Assembly: GCA_040905445.1 (NCBI GenBank)
Contig: JBBDRN010000032.1
Span: 44,353 to 108,352, forward strand
Origin: SKPT01 sp040905445
GTDB lineage: Bacteria; Planctomycetota; Phycisphaerae; Phycisphaerales; Phycisphaeraceae
Direction: 5' to 3'
Length of the DNA: 64,000 nt
Shown here: positions 17,246 through 25,950 of the stretch, piece by piece
How the letters are laid out: every line of letters begins with the position of its first letter
Numbering within the stretch: the stretch's first letter is position 1
The notes under the pieces: generated by a model
What the model saw: only the letters and a program-made list of their open reading frames with translations
Databases searched by the model: none
Told to the model about the DNA's origin: nothing
Program-made: the position numbers and the translations under genes

Positions 17246-18112
17246 ATGCACCGTCATGATCAATCTCGCTGCGTGCACGGCTTCACGCTCATTGAGCTGC
17301 TGGTCGTGATCAGCATCATCGCGCTGCTGATCGGCATCCTGCTGCCAGCGCTGGCCGGGGCACGGAACGCCGCGCGACGCCTCAACGCCATGAGCGACCT
17401 GCGGCAGATGCTCGCGGCCTACGGCACCCATCAGCTCGATCATGACGGCGACGTCCTGTGGGGCTACCCGCCACCGGTGGTGGCCGGCGAAGCGCTGTCG
17501 GTGATGCTGCCCAGTGGCCATCGCATCCCCGATGGAGGATCGAGCGCGCTGCCGATCATGCGGTATCCGCCGCGGCTTGTGCCATACCTGCAGAACCTGT
17601 GGGGCATTCTGGGCGACGAGCCGATCGACCCGCCACGCAGCAGCGAAAGCTACCAGGAGGTCTGGAACAAGATCTACCAGCTCGGACTCAGCCCCGACTT
17701 CGGGCTCAACACGGCGTTCGTCGGCGGCGACCTCGCATACGGCGGCTTCGGCCTCCCGCCGGACCACGACCCGAGTTCGAATAGCGGCGTCGTGTTCAAC
17801 AACGTTCAAGTCCGTCAGCCGACGGAGTTGATCGTCTTCGCCGAGAGCCGGCTGCGCGGCGGCGGTGTCACCGAGGGCGATCGCGGCTCGCATCGCGCCA
17901 GCCCCCCGGAAGTGCAGGGCCGCCGACTCTGGCGTGTCAACGGCGGCGAGTTCGAGGTCGTCGTGCAGGGCGAAGCGATCGGCCTGCCGCATGGCCGCTT
18001 TGGACAAGCGACGATCAGTGGGTTTTTCGATGGGCATGTTGCCGCGCTCTCGCCGAACGAGCTCGAGGACATGCGCTACTGGACCAACGTCAAGGACACC
18101 GGCGGGCGCTGA
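17246..18112 (+). CDS. Prepilin-type (DUF1559-like) pseudopilin
   Basis: 288 residues. The type IV prepilin cleavage and methylation signal is HGFTLIELLVVISIIALLIG (cleavage after Gly12, Glu at +5). The DUF1559-like architecture follows: LLPALAGARNAARRLNAMSDLRQMLAAYGTHQLDHDGDV, and near the C-terminus FGQATISGFFDGHVAALSPNEL, the planctomycete GFFDGHV signature. These proteins are numerous in Planctomycetota, are probably processed by prepilin peptidase and sit at the cell envelope; their specific role is mostly unknown. It follows the PEP-CTERM gene by 74 bp. Confidence 0.85.
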   Translation: MHRHDQSRCVHGFTLIELLVVISIIALLIGILLPALAGARNAARRLNAMSDLRQMLAAYGTHQLDHDGDVLWGYPPPVVAGEALSVMLPSGHRIPDGGSSALPIMRYPPRLVPYLQNLWGILGDEPIDPPRSSESYQEVWNKIYQLGLSPDFGLNTAFVGGDLAYGGFGLPPDHDPSSNSGVVFNNVQVRQPTELIVFAESRLRGGGVTEGDRGSHRASPPEVQGRRLWRVNGGEFEVVVQGEAIGLPHGRFGQATISGFFDGHVAALSPNELEDMRYWTNVKDTGGR

Positions 18113-18165
18113 GCGTACGCCACCCCTTTTTCTCTTTAATCCTTTTGTACAGGGAGAACGTGACG

Positions 18166-19167
18166 ATGAACGTAAGGACGATGATACTGCCCGTGCTGCT
18201 GCTCGGGGCCCTGCTCACCGGATGCAACACCACCCAGCCACAGCGCGGCGTGCTGATCATGGCGCACGGCGGCAGCGACCAATGGAACGAGGCCGTGGAG
18301 CAGGCCGTGGGCCCGATTCGCGAGAAGTACCCGACCGCGCTCGCGTACGGCATGGCCCGCCAGGACACGATGGAACAAGCCGTGCGCGAGCTTGAGGCTC
18401 AAGGTGTCGAAGAGGTTGCCGTCGTCCGCCTGTTCATCTCCGGCGACAGCTTTCTCGATCGTACCGAGACGCTGCTGGGGCTCAACGACGCCGAGCCTCC
18501 GCGCGCGGTAGCTGCATCGCATCACAAGCATGATCATCACGGTGCCGGCCACGCCGAACACGGCAGCAATGGCGCCCGCGATCATGACTCGGGCGGCCAC
18601 AGTCACCACATGGGCCCTGTCCATCCCATCACCACCCACCTGACGTTCAAGCTCAGTCGGACTGGCGTGGCGGAATCTCCGCTGGTGGACGAGATTCTTG
18701 TTGAGCGCGTCGAGGCGACGCTAAGCGAGGATCCTGGCCGCGAGCGGGTGCTGATCCTCGCTCACGGGCCGGCCGACGACGCCGAGAACGAGCGCTGGCT
18801 GGCGCAGATGCGGCTGAGGGCCCAGGCGCTTTGCGAGGTCGGGTCGTTCGCTCATGTGCAGGTTGAGACGCTGCGCGAGGACTGGGCCCAGCGGCGAGCG
18901 CAGTCCGAATCGCGAATCCGTCGGTACGTTGAGGCCGGCACTGAGGCGGGCGAACGGGTGATCGTGGTCCCCTTCCGCGTCGCTGGCTTCGGGCCGTACG
19001 CACGTGTACTGGAAGGGCTCGAGTATGTCGCTGATGAACAGGGCTTCTGCCCCCACCCGCTGATGACGCGGTGGATTGAGCAGACCGCTCAAGCGTGCTT
19101 TGCAGCCGCGCCTGAGGCGCCTGCCCCGACCGGGCAGCGCGTGGCCGAACGGGCACAAGACCGATGA
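18166..19167 (+). CDS. Exported CbiX/SirB-like chelatase lipoprotein with His-rich loop
   Basis: 333 residues from the ATG at 18166. It has a lipoprotein signal ending LLGALLTGC (Cys20), so it should be membrane-anchored outside the cytoplasm. Two CbiX-type halves are visible: GVLIMAHGGSDQWNEAVEQA... (His34) and RVLILAHGPADDAENERWLAQ. CbiX/SirB enzymes insert Co or Fe into sirohydrochlorin in the cytoplasm using such a His. A His-rich segment at about 119-153 (HHKHDHHGAGHAEHG...GGHSHH) could bind Co, Ni or Zn. Export of a chelatase fold is unusual. It lies between two prepilin genes and overlaps the second by ATGA. Confidence 0.75.
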   Translation: MNVRTMILPVLLLGALLTGCNTTQPQRGVLIMAHGGSDQWNEAVEQAVGPIREKYPTALAYGMARQDTMEQAVRELEAQGVEEVAVVRLFISGDSFLDRTETLLGLNDAEPPRAVAASHHKHDHHGAGHAEHGSNGARDHDSGGHSHHMGPVHPITTHLTFKLSRTGVAESPLVDEILVERVEATLSEDPGRERVLILAHGPADDAENERWLAQMRLRAQALCEVGSFAHVQVETLREDWAQRRAQSESRIRRYVEAGTEAGERVIVVPFRVAGFGPYARVLEGLEYVADEQGFCPHPLMTRWIEQTAQACFAAAPEAPAPTGQRVAERAQDR

Positions 19168-19850
19168 GTCGCCCCGTGATGAAACCGAGGAAGCACGGCT
19201 TTACGTTGATCGAGCTGCTGGTGACGATCTCCATCATGGCGATCCTCATCGGCCTGCTGTTGCCCGCGCTCGGCGCCGCCCGTCGGCATGGGCGGTCCAT
19301 CGCCTGCCTCAGCAACGTTCGCCAGATCGCGCTCGCGGCGACGATGTACGCCGACGATCACGACGCCTACGTCGGCTGGAGCCCCGGAACGGATCGCAAA
19401 CAACTGCTGTATCCCTACCTGCGCCAGGGGCGCGACAACGCCGACATCGACGGGGATCAGGTCTGGCAATGCCCAGCCAATGATCAGCCTGCTCGCGCCG
19501 CCGGCTATGGCTTCAACACGAGGCTGAACGCAGTGAAGCTCGTGCAGATCCGTCAGCCGGTGCAGACCGTGGCGCTGGTTGACGGTGGCATCAACGACGA
19601 CCGCGAACCGACGCTGGCGACGCATGCGTTCCCGCCGTCGACACCAACGTTCCCCGCCATCGGCCGGCCGAACCCGCGTCACCCCGCCGGCGGCGGCCGG
19701 GGCGTCAGCGTCGGCTTCGCCGACGGCCACGTCGAGTCGCTCGCCATGGCCCCGCCGTTCTATCCGGGCCTGCCCGGTGACTGGCTGGGCAACGGCGTCA
19801 TGGATCCCGACGATCCCCGCTACAAGGACCCGATGTGGGATCTTCACTAA
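19164..19850 (+). CDS. Second prepilin-type (DUF1559-like) pseudopilin
   Basis: 228 residues. Prepilin signal KHGFTLIELLVTISIMAILIG, then LLPALGAARRHGRSIACLSNVRQIALAATMYADDHD. The C-terminal part carries RGVSVGFADGHVESL, the family's GFADGHV motif. Its ATG overlaps the stop of the CbiX lipoprotein gene (ATGA), showing translational coupling, so the two are one functional unit. Location and exact role as for the first pilin-like protein; no pilus assembly genes are nearby. Confidence 0.85.
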   Translation: MSRPVMKPRKHGFTLIELLVTISIMAILIGLLLPALGAARRHGRSIACLSNVRQIALAATMYADDHDAYVGWSPGTDRKQLLYPYLRQGRDNADIDGDQVWQCPANDQPARAAGYGFNTRLNAVKLVQIRQPVQTVALVDGGINDDREPTLATHAFPPSTPTFPAIGRPNPRHPAGGGRGVSVGFADGHVESLAMAPPFYPGLPGDWLGNGVMDPDDPRYKDPMWDLH

Positions 19851-19866
19851 CCCAAGGAGAAGCAAG

Positions 19867-20652
19867 ATGAAAAGGACCATTCGCCCGGTCGTTTTCGGCG
19901 TGGCCCTGCTCGCTGGCCTTGCAGGCAGCGCGGCACGCGCCCACGACTCGTGGGTGCAGACCAACACCAATGCTGTGGATGTTGGCCAAGTTATGCACGT
20001 GGACCTGATGCTCGGCAACCACGGCAACCACCACCGCGACTTCAGGCTTGCCGGGAAGGTCGATCCCGAGTTCGCCACGTTCGATGTCGTTACGCCCGAC
20101 GGCGAGACGCTCGATCTGAAGCCCGACCTTGTCGACCTCGGCACGGAGTCGAACCCGGGCTACTGGTCAGTCAGGTTCGTGCCGGATCAGGCGGGCATGC
20201 ACACCATCGCCCACACTTACGACCGCGTCGTGCACTACGCGCCGCTTCGCTCGGTCAAGAGCGCCAAGACATACGTGATGGCGAGGGCGGAGCACGGTAA
20301 CCCACCGCAAGCATCGGAGGCGTTCAACCAGCCGTTGTGTCATCCTCTGGAGTTGGTGCCGCAGAACGATCCGACGGCGCTGGCACCCGGCGAACCGCTT
20401 GAAGTGCGACTGCTGTTCCACGGCGAGCCGCTGGCGGACGCCCACATCGCGTTCATTCCGCGCGGCCATGAATTGGCCGGCGATTTCGATGAGGATTATG
20501 AGCAACACACGGATGAATCGGGCCTGGCGACGTTCACGCCGGGGGAGAGCAACTATTACCTGATCATCGCGCACCACACCGACGCGACCGCTTCCGGCGA
20601 AGCGTACGACGCCACCAAGTACAGCGCCGCTCTGGTGGTTCATTTGCAGTAG
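19867..20652 (+). CDS. DUF4198-type exported protein, NikM-like metal-uptake accessory
   Basis: 261 residues, GGAGAA ribosome-binding site. Signal peptide: MKRTIRPVVFGVALLAGLAGSAARA. The mature protein starts HDSWVQTNTNAVDVGQVMHVDL, followed by GNHGNHHRDFRL, and ends with an Ig-like half (EPLEVRLLFHGEPLADAHIAFIPRGHEL...ESGLATFTPGESNYYLIIAHHTD). DUF4198 proteins begin with mature HD/AH, are periplasmic and often accompany nickel or cobalt transporters. It closes the 16431-20652 cluster, 16 bp after the second prepilin gene. I infer a periplasmic metal-binding role. Confidence 0.78.
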   Translation: MKRTIRPVVFGVALLAGLAGSAARAHDSWVQTNTNAVDVGQVMHVDLMLGNHGNHHRDFRLAGKVDPEFATFDVVTPDGETLDLKPDLVDLGTESNPGYWSVRFVPDQAGMHTIAHTYDRVVHYAPLRSVKSAKTYVMARAEHGNPPQASEAFNQPLCHPLELVPQNDPTALAPGEPLEVRLLFHGEPLADAHIAFIPRGHELAGDFDEDYEQHTDESGLATFTPGESNYYLIIAHHTDATASGEAYDATKYSAALVVHLQ

Positions 20653-20873
20653 ATTTTGGAATCGCCCTTCAATCGGCTACTGGCGTAGCGCCGCGTGATG
20701 ATTGATGTGGCCGGTCGTGATGCCTGCGCCCAGTGGGGGTCCCCTTGAACCTGACTCTTGACCGGGGTCAGGCCCACTTGTCATACTGTTAACCGACTGG
20801 GCCCCCCGCAGACTGGCCGTCCCGCCATGGATCACGTCCCATGAAGCCCCGGGAAAGTAGCCAAGCCTCCCCC

Positions 20874-21013
20874 TCACCCTTGAACTGACCTCATGCACGG
20901 CACGCACGAGATCACCCAAATCAAATTTCCTATCCGTCCGCACAAGACGGGCGTACTGCTGCTTCGGGTAAGTGCCTTGATGGTTGTGATCGGCTTCGCC
21001 ATCGCGCCGCTTA
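20874..21013 (+). repeat. Direct repeat, copy 1
   Basis: About 132-140 bp from TGAACTGACCTCATGCACGG to CGCCATCGCGCCGCTTA; it recurs 576 bp downstream. From 20882 onward I see no differences between the two copies, pointing to a recent event. Confidence 0.85.
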
Positions 21014-21225
21014 TCGTGGCCTTCCTGTACTCGGATCCATGGAAGGGTGGAATCACGGGCGCAATCCTCACCCATTTCTGTTGGCCGATCGCCTTGATCG
21101 TCAGCCTGTGCGCCGCCGTTTTCGAAGCGCGATCGTGGCGCCGCATCAGCGCTGTGGCTTTTGCCGTGGCACACGTCGTCCTGGCGGTTCTCTTGCTCGT
21201 GGGCATGATCATGGTGATGTCTTGA
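20893..21225 (+). CDS. Small membrane protein, intact copy of a duplicated gene
   Basis: 110 residues with three hydrophobic spans: LLRVSALMVVIGFAIAPLIVAFLY, GAILTHFCWPIALIVSLCAAVF and AFAVAHVVLAVLLLVGMIMVM. It starts MHGTHEITQIKFPIRPHKTG. The first 120 bp, plus upstream sequence, recur at 21458-21589, where the gene is cut off. The family is not recognised. It is separated from the DUF4198 gene by 240 bp of intergenic DNA with no clear features. Confidence 0.6.
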   Translation: MHGTHEITQIKFPIRPHKTGVLLLRVSALMVVIGFAIAPLIVAFLYSDPWKGGITGAILTHFCWPIALIVSLCAAVFEARSWRRISAVAFAVAHVVLAVLLLVGMIMVMS

Positions 21226-21373
21226 TCAAAAGTCTCATCATGGGTGGATTGCGATCTCGGCCCCCCGGCACCGAGTGGCCTTCGCTTCGCTCAGACCACC
21301 GCACCCGCGCGGCAGTGGGTGAAGGTACGCACAGCGGACCCTGCAACCCCCGCGGGGGTAGAATACCAGCCGC

Positions 21374-21445
21374 ATGGCGCTGATCCCACCCCGCGACCGC
21401 GCGTTCGTTCAGACCGTCTCCGAGCTGGCCTACGCCAACCTCTAA
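21374..21445 (+). pseudogene. Truncated N-terminus of a gene
   Basis: A 23-codon frame, MALIPPRDRAFVQTVSELAYANL, ends at a TAA immediately before repeat copy 2. The opening resembles planctomycete sigma-54-type regulators that start with ...DRxFV..VS.LAY.NPF.PER. The following CCCTTCACCCCTGAA would fit NPFTPE in a shifted frame. It looks like the start of such a gene cut off where the duplicated block joins. The family is a guess. Confidence 0.35.
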
Positions 21446-21457
21446 CCCTTCACCCCT

Positions 21458-21589
21458 GAACTGACCTCATGCACGGCACGCACGAGATCACCCAAATCAA
21501 ATTTCCTATCCGTCCGCACAAGACGGGCGTACTGCTGCTTCGGGTAAGTGCCTTGATGGTTGTGATCGGCTTCGCCATCGCGCCGCTTA
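21458..21589 (+). repeat. Direct repeat, copy 2, with truncated copy of the small membrane gene
   Basis: Same sequence as 20882-21013 including the ATG of the small membrane gene. Identity stops after CGCCGCTTA and the frame runs on into unrelated sequence. This copy is therefore a pseudogene fragment. Confidence 0.8.
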
Positions 21590-21716
21590 ATCGGCTGCGC
21601 AACACGTTCCGCGGGTTCCTCAAATCGTGCTCCTGGTGCTCGGGTGTGCCTTGCGAGCGTGGGGCATCGATTGCCCTCCCGAGCTCGGGGGAACGGGGGG
21701 ATGGGGCGCCAGGGCG

Positions 21717-22382
21717 ATGATGAGCGTGTACCAACCCGACTCTCGACGGCCGATCGCGGGGGGCTTCCGCGCGACGGCCAACGCGTGCGTGCACTGGTGC
21801 GTCCGGCGTCGCATCCATCCCGATGTCATCTCCTACAGCTCGATCGTGGCCGCGGCCGCGGCGGGGCTGGCGTTCTGGCAAAGCGGGGCGCAGCCGGGCC
21901 TGCTGATCCCGGCGGTGCTGCTGTGCTACGTCCGCCTGTGGCTGAACATGCTCGACGGCATGGTGGCGCTCGCGTCCGGCCGGGCGAGCCGTCGCGGTGA
22001 GCTGGTCAACGACCTGCCGGACCGCGTCTCGGACGTGCTGATCTTTGCCGGCGTCGCGCACAGCGGGTGGTGCCATCCGGCGACCGCCTACTGGGTCATC
22101 GTCTTCGCCCTGCTCGTGCCTTACGTCGGGATCTTCGGCCAGGCGCTGGGTGGCCGGCGCGAGTTCAGTGGCGTGATGGCGAAGCCGTGGCGGATGGTGC
22201 TGCTCAACGCGGGCGCCTGGACCACGCTGGCGCTGATCGGGTGGAACGAGGGCCGCATCGCCTGGGGCGGCTTGACGGTTCTGGACTGGACGCACCTGCT
22301 GATCATCGTCGGCTGCGTGCAGACGATCTGGGTCCGGCTGCGCCGGATTGTCGGCGCGCTGCCGCCACAGGACACGGAGTAG
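21717..22382 (+). CDS. CDP-alcohol phosphatidyltransferase family protein
   Basis: 221 residues from ATGATG at 21717. A membrane protein whose family joins a CDP-activated diacylglycerol to an alcohol head group. The CDP-alcohol transferase motif appears as LDGMVALASGRASRRGELVNDLPDRVSD (about 82-109): the first DG, the later G and the DxxD are there, although spacing differs a little from the textbook DGxxAR...GxxxDxxxD. Hydrophobic segments include LLIPAVLLCYVRLWL and YWVIVFALLVPYVGIFG. It is the first of four tightly packed genes (cdsA-like starts 3 bp after its stop). The head group cannot be told from sequence. Confidence 0.8.
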   Translation: MMSVYQPDSRRPIAGGFRATANACVHWCVRRRIHPDVISYSSIVAAAAAGLAFWQSGAQPGLLIPAVLLCYVRLWLNMLDGMVALASGRASRRGELVNDLPDRVSDVLIFAGVAHSGWCHPATAYWVIVFALLVPYVGIFGQALGGRREFSGVMAKPWRMVLLNAGAWTTLALIGWNEGRIAWGGLTVLDWTHLLIIVGCVQTIWVRLRRIVGALPPQDTE

Positions 22383-22385
22383 CGC

Positions 22386-23333
22386 ATGTCGCCCGCGGCC
22401 GCACTCGAGAGCGAGATCTTCCGGTTCTACGCCGCCACCATCCTGGGGCTGCTGGTGCTGGCGGGGTTGGTGCTGCTCATCGTGCGCTGGCGCGCCCGCG
22501 CTGCCGCGGACCACGCGTGGCGGGCATACCTGGGTTGGCTCGTCATCGTGCCGGCGGTGCTCGGGGCGATCTTCCTCGGTCGGCTGGCGACGATCGCGCT
22601 GCTCACGCTCGTGGCGCTCGCGGGGTTCAAGGAGTTCGCGCGGGCGACGGGCCTCTATCGCGACTGGTTGATGACCAGTGTCGTCTACGCGGGCATCGTG
22701 GCGATCGGCATCGTCTGCGCGGTCGATGACCCGACGCTGCTGACGCCCGGCTGGTACGGGCTGTTCGTCGCCCTGCCGGCGTTCGTGATCGCCGCGATCC
22801 TCATGGTCCCGATCGTGCGCAACCGCGCGACGGGCCAGCTCCAGTTGATGGCGCTGGCAATCGTGGGCTTCGTCTACATCGGCTGGATGTTCGGGCACCT
22901 GACTTTCCTGGTGAATGCCCGCAACGCGTATGGGTATCTCCTGTTCCTCGTCTTCGCCGTCGCGCTCAACGACGTGGCGGCGTTCACGTTCGGTCGGCTG
23001 TTCGGCCGGCGCCCGCTGCGGAGCAGCATCAGCCCGCACAAGACGTGGGAGGGGGCGTGCGGCGCGTTGGCGGTGTCGATGGTGCTGCCCTGGGCGCTCT
23101 GGTTCTCGCTGCCCGATTTCACGCCCCGGGAGCTGATTCTCACCGGGTTGATCGTCGGCATCGGAGGCCAGCTCGGCGATCTTTCCATCAGCGTGATCAA
23201 GCGGGACATCGGCATCAAGGACACCGGCGCCCTGCTCCGCGGCCACGGCGGGATCCTGGACCGGATCGACAGCCTGATCTACACCGCCCCGCTGTTCTTT
23301 CACATGGCCGGATACTTCCATGACATGCAGTGA
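22386..23333 (+). CDS. cdsA: Phosphatidate cytidylyltransferase (CDP-diglyceride synthase)
   Basis: 315 residues with about eight membrane spans. It makes CDP-diacylglycerol from phosphatidate and CTP in the inner membrane. The full CdsA signature is present near the C-terminus: SVIKRDIGIKDTG followed by LLRGHGGILDRID. A second conserved segment is FGRLFGRRPLRSSISPHKTWEG. The product would feed the CDP-alcohol transferase encoded just upstream, and the neighbouring acyltransferase could supply its substrate. The stop overlaps the reading frame of the plsC-like gene. A housekeeping cdsA may exist elsewhere, in which case this is a dedicated copy. Confidence 0.9.
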   Translation: MSPAAALESEIFRFYAATILGLLVLAGLVLLIVRWRARAAADHAWRAYLGWLVIVPAVLGAIFLGRLATIALLTLVALAGFKEFARATGLYRDWLMTSVVYAGIVAIGIVCAVDDPTLLTPGWYGLFVALPAFVIAAILMVPIVRNRATGQLQLMALAIVGFVYIGWMFGHLTFLVNARNAYGYLLFLVFAVALNDVAAFTFGRLFGRRPLRSSISPHKTWEGACGALAVSMVLPWALWFSLPDFTPRELILTGLIVGIGGQLGDLSISVIKRDIGIKDTGALLRGHGGILDRIDSLIYTAPLFFHMAGYFHDMQ

Positions 23334-23386
23334 GCGGCGCGGGTAAGATCGGACGCCGGCGGCCGCCGGTTCTGGGAGGATTTGCC

Positions 23387-24151
23387 GTGGACGCGTGGGA
23401 GTACAGCCCGGCCGAGGACCTGGACCTTTCGCTGGTCGAGCGGCTGCGGCGGTTTCCGCGTGAGCCGGACATGTTCGTGTATGGCGTCCGCGTGGCGTGC
23501 GCCGCGCTGATGCGGCTCTGGTTGCGGCTCTACCACCGTCTTGGCGTGCATGGCCTGGAGCATCTGCCCCCGCGCGGGCCTTACGTCATCGTCGCCAATC
23601 ACGCCAGCCATCTCGACGCGGCCTGCATCGTGTCGGCGCTGCGGTTATCGATGGTGCATCGCGTCTTTCCCGCGGCCGCGCAGGACTATTTCTTCGTCAA
23701 CCTGCCCCGCCTGGCGCTGGCCGCGGTGGCGATCAACGCGCTGCCCTTCAACCGCGAGCTGAACGTGCGCCAGAGCATCAGCCTTTGCCGCCACCTGCTG
23801 GACAACGAGGCGGCGGGCAACGTCCTGATCCTGTTCCCCGAAGGCTCGCGGTCAACGAACGGCGTCGTCGGGCCCTTCAAGCCCGGCGTGGGGCTGCTCG
23901 TGGCGGGGACGGACCTGCCGGTCGTACCCTGCCACGTGCACGGGGCGGGCGCGGCATGGCCAAAGGGGCGCTGGTGGCCGAGGCCCGGGCGCGTGAGCCT
24001 GCACCTCGGCCCGCCGCGGACATACGCCCACCTGCCGCGCGGCCGGGCCAACTGTGAAGCGATCGCCGGCGACCTGCGGCAGGCGGTGGTGGCGCTCGGC
24101 GCGACCGCGGCCAACGCCGATGTCGCGGATGGACAAGGAGAGACCGCGTGA
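23387..24151 (+). CDS. PlsC-type 1-acyl-glycerol-3-phosphate acyltransferase
   Basis: 254 residues from the GTG at 23387, chosen because GGGAGGA precedes it by 7 nt; the frame is open back to 23330. PlsC motifs: NHASHLDAA (block I, the HxxxxD catalytic pair), FNRELNVRQSI (block II), LILFPEGSRSTNGVVGPFKPG (block III) and LPVVPCHVHG (block IV). It transfers an acyl chain to a lysophospholipid-type acceptor at the membrane. Its stop overlaps the GTG start of the hydrolase-methyltransferase gene (GTGA), so the two are translationally coupled. Confidence 0.88.
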   Translation: MDAWEYSPAEDLDLSLVERLRRFPREPDMFVYGVRVACAALMRLWLRLYHRLGVHGLEHLPPRGPYVIVANHASHLDAACIVSALRLSMVHRVFPAAAQDYFFVNLPRLALAAVAINALPFNRELNVRQSISLCRHLLDNEAAGNVLILFPEGSRSTNGVVGPFKPGVGLLVAGTDLPVVPCHVHGAGAAWPKGRWWPRPGRVSLHLGPPRTYAHLPRGRANCEAIAGDLRQAVVALGATAANADVADGQGETA

Positions 24152-25950
24152 GCACACATGCCGGACCGGTCGCCGAGGCGGAGACTCGCGATCTCGTGAA
24201 TCCGAGCGAGCACACGGCCGTGCTGTGGGATGGCACGGAGATCTTCTACCGCGCGTGGACGCCGGCGCGACCGACGGGCAGGGCGATGATCCTCTTTCAT
24301 CGCGGGCACGAGCACTCCGGGCGCTTTGTCGACGTGGTGCGGGCGCTCGGGCTCGAGGACGTTGCGGTTTTCGCGTGGGACCAGCGGGGGCATGGTCGAT
24401 CACCGGGCGAACGCGGGCATGCGTCGAGCTTTGCCCACGTCGTGCGGGACATCGACAGCTTCATCGGCCACGTCTGCGCGGCACATCACAAGCGGCTGGA
24501 GGACGTGGTGGTGCTGGGCCACAGCGTCGGCGCGGTCGCGGTGACGACGTGGGTGCATGACTACGCCCCGCCGATCCGCGCGATGGTGCTGGCGACGCCG
24601 GCGTTTCGCGTCAAACTGTACGTACCGCTGGCGATCCCGGGCCTGCGTCTGCTGCAACGGCTGCGGGGGCGGGGCAAGGCGTTCATCAAGAGCTACGTCA
24701 AGGCGAAGATGCTGACGCACGATCCGGAGCAGGCCCGGGCCTACGACGACGACCCACTGATCGCCCGGTCGATCGCCGTGAACATCCTGCTGGACCTGTT
24801 CGACACGTCCCGTCGCATCGTCGCCGACGCCGGCGCGATCCGGACACCGACGCTGCTTCTTGCCGGCGGGTCCGACTGGGTGGTGCATGTCTCGACCCAG
24901 GCGCGGTTCTTCGCTCGTCTCGGCTCGCCGACGAAGCGGATGCAGATCTTCGACGGGATGTACCACGACATTCTGCACGAGAAGGACCGGCATCTCGTGC
25001 TCGATGAGGTTCGCCGTTTCGTCGGCGATGCGTTCGGGCAGCCCCGGCCCGATGACCCGCTGCTTGACGCGGACGCGGCGGGCTACACCTGCAACGAGCA
25101 CCAGCGGCTCTGCCGCCCGCTGCCCCTGATGTCCTTGCGGCGATGCCGGTTCACCGTGCAGCGGCTGGCGATGCGGACGCTCGGGCGGCTGAGCGACGGC
25201 ATCCGGCTGGGGTGGGAGACCGGCTTCGATTCGGGCCGGACGCTCGACTACGTCTACGAGAATCAGCCGCGGGGACGATGGCTGATCGGCCGCGCGATCG
25301 ACCGGGCGTATCTCGACAGCCCCGGCTGGCGGGGCATCCGCCAGCGCCGGTTGCATCTGCAGCAACTGCTTCGCGACGCGATCCGCGAGACGATGCAGCG
25401 GACAAGCGAGCGGCCGATCCGGATTCTGGACGTGGCGGCCGGCAGTGGTCGTTACGTGCTCGACGTTCTCGGCGAGTTCGAGCAGGACGCGGTATCGGCG
25501 ACGCTGCGCGACGACCAGCACGCGAACTTGGAAGCCGGCCGGCGACTCGCCGAGTCGCGGGGGCTGTGCCAGGCGATGTTCGAGCAGGGCGACGCGTTCG
25601 ACGCCGCGTCGCTGGCCGGCGTTCAGCCCGGGCCGCACATCGTGATCGTGTCGGGCCTATACGAGCTGTTCCCCGCCAATGAGCCGGTGCTGCGATCGCT
25701 TGACGCCATCGCTCGCGCCGTGCGGCCGCCCGGCTACCTGATCTGCACCGGCCAACCGTGGCACCCGCAACTGGAGATGATCGCGCGCGTTCTGGTCAAC
25801 CGGAACGGCCAACCCTGGATCATGCGCCGGCGAACACAAGCGGAGCTCGACGCGCTGCTGCGGGCCGCCGGCTTTGAGAAGCAGCGGATGCTTATCGACG
25901 CCGACGGGATCTTCACGGTGTCGTTGGCGGCGCGGCGAGAGAATGCGTGA
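24148..25950 (+). CDS. Alpha/beta hydrolase fused to class I SAM-dependent methyltransferase
   Basis: 600 residues from a GTG overlapping the previous stop. The N-terminal half (about 20-300) is a monoacylglycerol-lipase-like hydrolase: ILFHRGHEHSGRF, FAWDQRGHGRSPG, VLGHSVGA (nucleophile Ser), LLLAGGSDWVV (acid Asp) and FDGMYHDILHE (His). A linker follows, then a methyltransferase from about 410 with IRILDVAAGSGRYVLDVL (SAM-binding motif I) and HIVIVSGLYELFPANEPV. The fusion occurs in bacteria beside the same three lipid genes, so the operon probably makes or remodels one special lipid; hydrolysis then methylation is my inference. No membrane span is seen. Confidence 0.85.
   Translation: MSTHAGPVAEAETRDLVNPSEHTAVLWDGTEIFYRAWTPARPTGRAMILFHRGHEHSGRFVDVVRALGLEDVAVFAWDQRGHGRSPGERGHASSFAHVVRDIDSFIGHVCAAHHKRLEDVVVLGHSVGAVAVTTWVHDYAPPIRAMVLATPAFRVKLYVPLAIPGLRLLQRLRGRGKAFIKSYVKAKMLTHDPEQARAYDDDPLIARSIAVNILLDLFDTSRRIVADAGAIRTPTLLLAGGSDWVVHVSTQARFFARLGSPTKRMQIFDGMYHDILHEKDRHLVLDEVRRFVGDAFGQPRPDDPLLDADAAGYTCNEHQRLCRPLPLMSLRRCRFTVQRLAMRTLGRLSDGIRLGWETGFDSGRTLDYVYENQPRGRWLIGRAIDRAYLDSPGWRGIRQRRLHLQQLLRDAIRETMQRTSERPIRILDVAAGSGRYVLDVLGEFEQDAVSATLRDDQHANLEAGRRLAESRGLCQAMFEQGDAFDAASLAGVQPGPHIVIVSGLYELFPANEPVLRSLDAIARAVRPPGYLICTGQPWHPQLEMIARVLVNRNGQPWIMRRRTQAELDALLRAAGFEKQRMLIDADGIFTVSLAARRENA

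Noticed and set aside
21450..23321. 623-codon minus-strand open frame across the lipid operon
   Set aside because: Arg/His/Gln-rich antisense of three clear lipid genes; no start context.
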